Part shown: one piece after another, positions 56,639 through 64,000 of the stretch
Layout of the letters: the number at the start of each line of letters is the position of its first letter
Position numbering within the stretch: the stretch's first letter is position 1
Assembly: GCA_014529385.2 (NCBI GenBank)
Contig: CM043944.1
Coordinates: forward strand, 55,161,768 to 55,225,767
Length of the DNA: 64,000 nt
Direction of reading: 5' to 3'
DNA from: Adiantum capillus-veneris
Taxonomy: Eukaryota > Streptophyta > Polypodiopsida > Polypodiales > Pteridaceae
Translations under genes and position numbers: made by a program
The notes under the pieces: generated by a model
Told to the model about the DNA's origin: nothing
What the model saw: the letters and a program-made list of their open reading frames with translations, nothing else
The model's database searches: none

Positions 56639-57977
56639 GATGATTGGTTTGAACATGAATTCAAGAGGATACTCAGGAAAGCATATGGTTACTTTTTGAG
56701 GGATGGCTACTTGTGGAAGCATCCTAAACAAAAGGGTGCTACACCACAAAGGGTTATATGTAAAAAAGAGTCTCAAGTAAAGCTCGTGTAAGAGTTTCAT
56801 GAGAGTCTATGGGCTGGACACATGGGTGTGTGGGCAACCTTCTCCAAGTTGAAAGAAAAATACTAGTGGAAGGGTATGTATAAAGATGTATCTCAGTTTG
56901 TAGAGTCATGTGTAACTTGTCAAATGTATCCAAATGTTCGACATCGTGATGGATTGCACCCTACATATCCACTAGCCATGCACTACAAATGGGTTGTGGA
57001 CCTAGTCACAATGCCTCTAGGACTCTGGCAGATGAGATACTTGGTTCTTGCACGAGAGGACCTAACTAACCAGGTTGAAGGAAGAGCATTAAGAGCTAAA
57101 ACCACAAAAGCTGTGTGCAAATTCCTTCCTGATGAGGTGATTTGCCGTTATGGTTGTGTGGGAAAGATCGTTTCAAACAGAGGTAAGTTGGATGTGGAGG
57201 AAGCAACGGAGTTCTTTTCCATATTAAGAATCAAGCTTTCTCTTACTACAACTTACAACCCTGAAGGCAATGGAAAGTGTGAAAGAGGGCATCCTCCTAT
57301 CATCAAAGCTTTGGCCAAGGCTTAGGAAGGAAGAGTTGGTGAGTGGCCAAAATTGTTACCATATGCTTTACGGACTGATCGTACAACACATAGCTCAGTT
57401 AACTGGTTACATGCCTGCGAAGCTAATGTATGGTCAAAAGCCAGGGATGCAGATTGAAGATGCAATTCCCACATGGAATGTACTCCCTTGGCAAGAGGGA
57501 CTTAGCAAGGAAGATCTCCTTGCATTGCGCATAAGGCAACTAGAGAGAGGACCTGGAGACATTGAGGCTGCAAAAGAACGACTCAAAAATGCAAAGCTGA
57601 AAAACAAGGACTACTTTGATAAGCGACATCAACTCAGGAGAAAAGCAATTGACAAAGGTGACTGGGTTTTAGTGTATGATAGTAGCCTTGATAACCAACA
57701 CACAGCCATGCGTGAGTTTTCAAAAAGATGGTTTGGACCGTATGTTGTAAAGCATGTGCATAAAAATGCTACTTACAACTTGTCTGAACTAGATGGTACA
57801 GAAGTAAAGATTCCCATTGCAGGAAAAAGGATCAAAATGTTTAAGAGAAGAGGAGACAATGATCCAGAAGATGTTGATGAGGAGGAAGAGCAAACCACAG
57901 GTGAAGATCAAAGTGAAGATGAAGCTTTGGAATCATCTAGTGAAGAAGAAAGCAAGGAAGATGTACAAGAGGGCTGA
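56639..57977 (+). pseudogene. F1 integrase, plus-strand copy
   Basis: Zinc-binding HESLWAGHMG (second His kept), then KEKY, a TAG, and GMYKDVSQFVESCVTCQMYP. Core VVDLVTMPLG; the second catalytic Asp is Asn (IVSNRGKLD); NGKCERGH keeps the Glu. A frameshift near 57310 leads to the C-terminal part (57270-57977) with KRWFGPYVVKHV (GPY/F) and an acidic tail. Confidence 0.9.
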
Positions 57978-59190
57978 TCTTACAAAGAGAGAATGTGGCA
58001 CATACCGGAGGATGTGCAGATTTAGAGGGAGTGGATGTTGTGTTGTGGAAACGCATGCTACAAGAGTTATCTTGTAACTTTTTAGATACATAATTATATT
58101 TCCTATAATGTACATATGCATATTTAAGTATAATAATAAGCTTTCTATCTCATCCTATTATTTATCTCAAGGGTAACATATTTTTACTTTACCATCACGA
58201 AAGTACTATGGAAAAAGCATCAATAGCTCCGCCTCTTTAACTTGGGACAAAAAGCATTGATTCTTTATTTTTCTACTATGTCATTATCATCTTACACCCT
58301 AGCTAGATCCTATATCTAGGGTAAATTTCAATATATATATATATATTCTATGTATTTTTCATATATTTCTTTTTAAATAACTACTAGGAGGAAATCAAAA
58401 TATCCTATTGGGACACTAGGTGGCATGATTTCAAAGATACCCCTATTTTAATGCATTATTGCAAGCATGATTACAAAACATTGTCAAGGAGCAATGTCAT
58501 GCTTCTGTATTGCATGAGGTGTCCATTGGAATCAAATGAAAGTTTAGGCTAAGGGGACCACAGGAAAACTTTTGCTGCCAGAAATAGACCCTATTTTGAT
58601 GAATTTTTTACACAAGGTTCCAATCCGAATTGGAAAAAGTATATAAAATGGCAGTCGTAGCTAATGAGGTGTATTTTTTGCCCATTTTTTGACTTTTTTA
58701 TTTGGAGCCACGGTTGAGGAGATATAATCAAAATAATGGACCCCAATCTGTCCACATCATGCAGGGATAGCTCATTTCCAACTTTTCCAGTTTCTGTTCA
58801 CACTGTCTCTTCTCTCTGGTGTTAGCCCTTGGGGGTTCCCTTCACCTATAAAAGGGGACCTCTTCTTCCTTGAAAACCATTGAAGCATTCAAGCCATTGA
58901 TGAGAGGAATTCATGAGGGAGTGAGTAGTAATGCTTAATTGTACTTAGCCATTAACATAAGCCTAAGCCTACACTTTCTCCTAGACGAAGACTAGCCATT
59001 CTTGTAAGCTATTCTTGGAAGATCAACTCTAATCGAAGAAGTTCTTGGATTTGGTGTATCAATCAAAGTTGAACTCTTCCCTCTTCTTCTCTCTCCATCA
59101 AAAATGGTGCCGAAGGGTTTGACAAGTAAGATGTATTCTACATTGATATTTTGTTGATTTCTTGTTGTTTTCTTTTCCATCTCTAATCCA

Positions 59191-59234
<44 letters not shown>

Positions 59235-59430
59235 AATCTCATCTCCTTGCTTAAACCTATCTCTCTCACACTTAGAAATTCATTCTCTCTATAAATTCTA
59301 GGTTCTCCTTGCTACAGGTACATCTCTACCTGCAGTATCCTTATTGCCTACGGGCAAGAATAGGGCTTGGGATGAAAACTTCTCATCTCTTCACTTCTCT
59401 CATATCTACATTTCTCACATACTATCCTAC

Positions 59431-59649
59431 ATGAATAATCCACATGATGAGAATTTCTATCGCTTCCACTTTGTGCGATCTATTAGAATTAACGTATGGA
59501 TTAGCCGTAAAATACACTTTCAACAACGTATAGTGTTTCTCTTTGGCCTAAAAAGGCTCAATGAAATACTTCTTTCACCGGATCCCATCATACTACCTCT
59601 TATACACTATAACTTTTCTTTTGACGTAAGTGTAGTTATCTTGCTATGA
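59431..59649 (+). CDS. F1 LTR small ORF a (72 aa), LTR-d copy
   Basis: MNNPHDENFYRFHF start; I take this ATG rather than an upstream TTG. It is ~580 bp downstream of the TATA box, hence in the leader of an LTR-driven transcript. Confidence 0.55.
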   Translation: MNNPHDENFYRFHFVRSIRINVWISRKIHFQQRIVFLFGLKRLNEILLSPDPIILPLIHYNFSFDVSVVILL

Positions 59650-59858
59650 ACCAAGAGGATTTGTATACACAATTAATCTCAATCACTAGGCAAAATATAT
59701 ATATTATGGTAAGCACAAAACTACAATTTCAAAAAACAATTCCTAGCCTGTTTGGTCGGCAAAGATTGAACGCCATTAACTCATCTATTAACCCTTTCAT
59801 ATTACCTATGATTCGTTATGACCATAGCCTTGATGTTTTTATTTTTGTGTTGTTTTGA
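59646..59858 (+). CDS. F1 LTR small ORF b (70 aa), LTR-d copy
   Basis: Open; MNQEDLYTQLISITRQ start, LDVFIFVLF end; ATGA overlap with ORF a, suggesting termination-reinitiation if translated. Confidence 0.55.
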   Translation: MNQEDLYTQLISITRQNIYIMVSTKLQFQKTIPSLFGRQRLNAINSSINPFILPMIRYDHSLDVFIFVLF

Positions 59859-59944
59859 TTTTCTCTCACTACAAGAGGTCCTTCAATGTAGCGACGCTTG
59901 TAGTGCGACGCTCAAATGGGAAAAAGCTATAGGCGTCGCTATAT

Positions 59945-60045
59945 AACAAAGACTATAGAGATGCCTATAGCGACGCTCATAGAGACGCTTATAGCGATGC
60001 TCATAGAGACGCTTATAGAGATGCTCGTAGAGACGCTGACCCTGT
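59945..60045 (+). repeat. 12-bp subterminal tandem repeats of CACTA-2
   Basis: About seven head-to-tail variants of TATAGAGACGCT (A/C at position 5 and C/T at 9). The length equals the 12-bp TNPA-binding motif of maize En/Spm, though the sequence differs. Confidence 0.7.
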
Positions 60046-60119
60046 AAAAATAATTTGAGGACATCTGAAACTCAGATTTGTAATCTGAGTTTCGACACTC
60101 TCTGCACAATAGGTATACC

Positions 60120-60265
60120 TGCCTCCCTCTCTCTCTCTCTCTCTCTCTCATACTCACACACACACATACACGAGGAGAGGAGGGAGAGCCATGTATGCTC
60201 CCTCCCTCTCCTCTCTCTTATGTTCCCTTCCCCTCTTTCTTTCTCTCTCTCTCTCTCTACACTTT

Positions 60266-60338
<73 letters not shown>

Positions 60339-60379
60339 TACACACACATGAGTAAACAAAGAACACACACATACACATT

Positions 60380-60444
<65 letters not shown>

Positions 60445-60450
60445 GGAGTG
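60120..60450. repeat. (CT)n, (GT)n and (GA)n microsatellite cluster
   Basis: CT tracts near 60125-60150 and 60240-60260, GT near 60266-60291, GA at 60289-60334 and 60381-60445. Confidence 0.95.
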
Positions 60451-60469
60451 AGAGAGATAAAGAAATGAA

Positions 60470-60805
60470 ATGAAATGATATATTTAACGTCTTCAAAATA
60501 CCAAAATGACTTATGAGACCAATCCGATAAACTCCTTGTGGATTTAATCTAATGTCTAGGTACAAACATAAAAGTGAAGTAAAGTGGAAGACTAAAATCA
60601 TCATCATCTTCATCAATTTCCAACATTGGGCGTTGTCTGAGAAAGTAGTGCATTGGTCAATGAAGAGCTTCATCAATGTCCGCCTTTGTAAATAGACGTA
60701 ATGGGTATCTCCCATATCGTGCTAGAGTAGTCTTGATCCTCTGATGGAGCCTAGATTGATATCGTGGACGTCTAGCTCTCCCGAGCTCAATGGCTCTTTC
60801 AACTA
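60470..60805 (-). repeat. Repeat R, copy 2
   Basis: Minus strand encodes VERAIELGRARRPR, then RLHQRIKTTLARYGRYPL, then FTKADIDEALH and a stop (60659). A ~180-bp 3' segment follows, ending with the (TTTCA)n-like tail. Better preserved than the copy at 1365-1765. Confidence 0.65.
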
Positions 60806-60817
60806 ATATATCTTTAG

Positions 60818-60819
<2 letters not shown>

Positions 60820-60876
<57 letters not shown>
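60820..60876. repeat. (GA)n microsatellite
   Basis: Uninterrupted GA dinucleotides separating repeat R from the ORF1-like remnant. Confidence 0.95.
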
Positions 60877-60880
<4 letters not shown>

Positions 60881-61026
60881 TAGAATTATCTTCCATGGAG
60901 GTCATGACCCATGAGAACAAAAACACAACATTACAACAATTGCTTCTCTGTGCAGGTTGATACATATTAATTAAGGACTGAGGGTCCATCAAGAGGGTAG
61001 AGTAGGAAAAAAGAGAGAACAAAAAC

Positions 61027-61802
61027 CTAAGGGTTAGCTGAGGGGAGAGCCGGTTTGGGTTTTTGAAATTCTTGGATGATCGCTTTGCCACCTTGGTAGA
61101 CTGCCCATTTGCCTTGCTTGCATGCTTTGTGCATTTTCTTGAGCTTGCTTGCTTTACTCTTGAGTTGATTCATGGTCCATTCTTCTGCATTCCAAAGCTT
61201 TTTTTCCTTGAGAAGTCGAGATTGACGTAGCAACTTCATACACTCATCTTTGTCCTTGAACGTGAGTATGCAATGCTTGGGTGGCACATGTCTATGTGTA
61301 TCATTGATCCAAGCAATAGTTTCGGGCTTGATGTAGATAGGTTGAAGAATGTCATTGAGCTTGGTGATTTCTTCCTGAAGGGTATCCTCCACGGTACACC
61401 ACAATTGTGTAGCCTCCCAATGCTGACCTTGAGGCCAAGAGATTCTTGTAGCCGGCATTCTTGCTATAGGGCCGCCTATATCTTGGTGTCAATCTTCTTA
61501 TGTGTTGTTTCATGTGATTCTTTCTCCACTGCCACTTCGACTGCGTGTTCTTTTTCAAGAAGAGCTTGGTTCTCTTCTTCCTTCCCATCTTCAAGCTTTC
61601 ATAAACATTCTTTAAGTCTCTCATTCTCCCCGGTGAGTTCTTGAATATGAGCCTCAAGGGTTGTGATTCGTGCTTCTTGGCAGGCGGCGGGGTCCTTCTT
61701 TAGTGTCACTACCACCGCAAGAAAGCTCTTGCATGCAACATGGGTACCAAAGGACGACATCATGCTACAGAAGGGGATTCCTACTGTTGAAACACACAAC
61801 AT
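61027..61802 (-). pseudogene. LINE ORF1-like protein remnant
   Basis: The upstream part encodes a heptad-rich stretch (TTLEAHIQELTGENERLKE) likely to form a coiled coil. After a stop and frame change come HWEATQLWCTVEDTLQEEIT, then PPKHCILTFKDKDECMKLLR and KMHKACKQGKWAVYQGGKAI. Coiled coil, RRM-like segment and basic C-terminal domain is the order of LINE ORF1 proteins, and the last motif resembles their C-terminal domain. No endonuclease or RT follows. It could instead be an accessory gene of CACTA-2. Confidence 0.45.
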
Positions 61803-61839
61803 GAGATCAAGGGCTTATTTTGCTTTAATTTTTTTTGAA

Positions 61840-64000
61840 TATTTGGCGTTTCTTCTTGCGTTTTTGTCTACGGCTTACCATATGCGCTCTTGACTTTGCC
61901 TAAAGCTTATCTAATAAACTATGGATGGTTTGGGTAAGCGCACAAGCCGTTTCTGAAGTCCGTTTGCGTTTTTCCATAGAAAAACGCGAACAGACTTCAG
62001 AAACGTCTTGTATATCTGGCGTTTCTTCTTGTGGTTTTGTCTACGGCTTGCCATACATGCTCTTGACTTTTCTTAAATTTTACGTAATCAACTATAAATG
62101 GTTTGGGCAAGCACACAAGCCATTTCCGAAGTCCGTTTGCATTTTTTCGTAAAAAAACGCGAACGAACTTAAGAAACACCTTCTGTGTTTGGTGTTTCTT
62201 CTTGCGGTTTTACTACAGCTTGTCGTATGCGCTATTGACTTTGCCTAAAGCTTACCTAATCAACTATGGATGGTTTGGAAAAGTGTTGAAGCCGTTTCCT
62301 AAGTCCGTTTGTATTTTTTCGTAGAAAAATGCAAACGGACTTCAGAAACGGCTTGTGTTTGGTATTTTTTCTTACGGTTTTGCCTACGGCTTGACACACG
62401 CGCTCTTGACATTGCCTAAAGCTTACCTAATCAACTATAGATGGTTTGAGAAAGTGTTGAAGCCGTTTTCAAAGTCTGTTTGCATTTTTTTATAGAAAAA
62501 CGCGAACGGACTTCAGAAATGGCTTGTATATTTGGCGTTTCTTCTTGTGGTTTTGTCTACCGCTTGCCATACACGCTCTTGACTTAGCTTAAAGCTTACC
62601 TAATCAACTATCGATGGTTTGGACAAGTCGTACACAAAACCGCAAGAAGAAACACCAGATATACAAGCCGTCCATTTGCGTTTTTCTACGGAAAAACGCT
62701 AACGGGCTTCAGAAACGGCTTCTATATCTGGCATTTCTTCTTGCGGTTTTGTCTACGGCTTGCCATACGCTCTCTTGACTTTGCCTAAATCTTACGTAAT
62801 AAACTATAAATGGTTTGGACAAGCACACAAGCCATTTCCAAAGTCTGTATTTTTTCGTAAAAAAACGCGAATGGACTTAAGAAACAGCTTCTGTGTTTAG
62901 CGTTTCTTCTTGCGGTTTTACTACGGCTTTCCGTATGCGCTATTGACTTTTTCTAAAGCTTATTTAATCAAATATGGATGGTTTGGGCAAGTGTTGAAGC
63001 CGTTTCCTAAGTCCGTTTTCATTTTTCGTAGAAAAACGCAAACGGACTTCAGAAACGGCTTGTGTTTGGTGTTTCTTCTTATGGTTTTGTCTACGGCTTG
63101 ACATATGCGCTCTTGGTATTGCTTAAAGCTTACCTAATCAACTATGGATGGTTTGGGCAAGTGTTGAAGCCGTTTTCGAAGTCCGTTTGAATTTTTTCGT
63201 AGAAAAACGCGAACGGACTTCAGAAACGGCTTGTATATTTGGCGTTTCTTCTTGCGATTTTGTCTAGGCTTGCCATACACGCTCTTGACTTAGCTTAAAG
63301 CTTACCTAATCAACTATGGATGGTTTGGGTAAGCACACAAGCTATTTCCGAAGTTCGTTTGTATTTTTTCGCCAAAAAATGCGATCGAACTTAAGAAATA
63401 GCTTCTGTGTTTGGTGTTTCTTCTTGCGGTTTTGCTACAGCGTACCGTATGTGCTATTGAATTTGCCTAAAGCTTACCCAATCAACTATAGATGGTTTGG
63501 ACGAGTGTTGAAGCCGTCTTCTAAGTCCGTTTGCATTTTTCCGTAGAGAAACGCAAACGGACTTCAGAAACGGCTTGTGTTTGGTGTTTCTTATTGCGGT
63601 TTTACCTACGGCTTGACATACACGCTCTTGACATTGTGTAAAGCTTACCTAATCAACTATAGATGGTTTGGGCGAGTGTTGAAGCCGTTTCCGAAGTCCG
63701 TTTGCAGTTTTTCGTAGAAAAACGCGAACGAACTTCAGAAACGGCTTGTATATTTGGCATTTTTTCTTGCGGTTTTGTCTATGGCTTGCCATACGCTCTC
63801 TTGACTTAGCTTAAAGCTTACCTAATCGATAAGCCGTAGACAAAATTTCAAGAAAAAACGCCAAATATACAAGCCTTTTTTTAAGTCCGTTTGTATTTTT
63901 TCACAAAAAAATACGAATGGACTTAAGAAACAGCTTCTATGTTTGGTGTTTCTTCTTGCGATTTTACTACGGCTTTCCGTATGCACTATTTACTTTGCTT
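61840..64000 (+). repeat. ~172-bp satellite array with hairpin-forming units
   Basis: The word ATGGATGGTTTGG or a variant recurs at about 61921, 62096, 62268, 62441, 62611, 62809, 62976, 63147, 63316, 63490 and 63662 (spacing 167-175, once 198). The array runs off the right edge. Each unit contains an inverted repeat of about 30 bp per arm (AAGCCGTTTC.GAAGTCCGTT on the left, reversed as AACGGACTTC.GAAACGGCTT) around a 5-8-bp loop. The units fall into four types; see findings. Confidence 0.95.

Larger units (their letters stand above)
57994..59866 (+). mobile_element. F1 LTR-d, 3' end lost at the CACTA-2 insertion
   Basis: TGTGGCACAT start after the purine stretch AAAGAGAGAA. TATA box at 58847-58853. 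Microsatellite (TA)n 59194-59231. ORFs a and b. Cut at 59866, where CACTA-2 begins just after ORF b. Confidence 0.9.
59867..61026 (+). mobile_element. CACTA-2 terminus and adjoining sequence
   Basis: CACTACAAGAGG starts at 59867 directly after TCT (59864-59866, presumptive 3-bp target site) inside F1 LTR-d. It continues with subterminal 12-bp repeats, GA/CT tracts and repeat R. The same order (end, subterminal repeats, GA tract, R, GA tract) is seen in CACTA-1. The other end and a transposase are not identified. Confidence 0.7.

Noticed and set aside
61925-63546. Repeated 60-76-residue frames in the satellite (FPKSVCIF motif)
   Set aside because: They recur because the satellite unit recurs; the frames are interrupted in most units and cover the hairpin.
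61840-64000. CRISPR-like array
   Set aside because: Units are ~172 bp, contiguous without unique spacers, and in a plant genome; this is a satellite.

Overview
This is repeat-dense nuclear DNA of a land plant. The evidence is a spliced TNP2 (CACTA) transposase, a Tat-type Ty3/gypsy element with two RNase H domains, primer sites matching plant initiator tRNA-Met and tRNA-Asp, and long (GA)n/(TA)n tracts. I see no convincing host gene and no RNA gene. The mix of retroelement lineages and the GA-rich tracts would fit a large non-angiosperm genome such as a fern, but I cannot name the species.

Layout. 1-2323: 5' half of a CACTA transposon (minus strand) with the first two TNP2 exons. 3049-5745: pieces of a Ty3/gypsy element 'G' in the order integrase end - LTR - gag. 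5746-6272: phase-matched 285-bp palindromic repeats ('P') and the 3' end of a Copia element. 6273-31137 (minus): an array of a degenerate Ty3/gypsy family 'F1' (about 10 kb when complete, 2.14-kb LTRs), reading LTR-gag-pol-LTR-gag-pol-LTR-gag. An 8,701-bp, apparently intact Tat-lineage element 'T' (19799-28499) is nested inside it. 31139-34400: the 3' end of another gypsy element 'H' with an unusual C-terminal extension after integrase, interrupted by a 740-bp solo LTR. 34780-38929: P repeats, a fragment of element 'L', and an LTR-like segment followed by a tRNA-Asp primer site. 38930-40260: 5' end of the Copia element. 40256-59866 (plus): another F1 copy, split by L (40815-53789; 12,975 bp, 175-bp LTRs, TSD GACAC, no recognisable coding). 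59867-61026: end of a second CACTA element, followed by a LINE-ORF1-like gene remnant. 61840-64000: a ~172-bp satellite with a hairpin in each unit and a higher-order repeat.

Target-site duplications give an insertion order: P repeats <- Copia (TSD ACATC) <- F1 array <- T (TSD ACGT), L (TSD GACAC) and CACTA-2. The two ends of the single Copia insertion lie 32.8 kb apart in opposite orientation, so this region has been inverted or is mis-oriented in the assembly.

The only structurally complete autonomous element is T; its LTRs differ at about 4 of 1,142 positions. The most intriguing unexplained signal is a ~70-residue protein module. It occurs as a pair of ATGA-overlapping small ORFs in every F1 LTR and again, in single and slightly broken form, in the leader of the otherwise unrelated element T.
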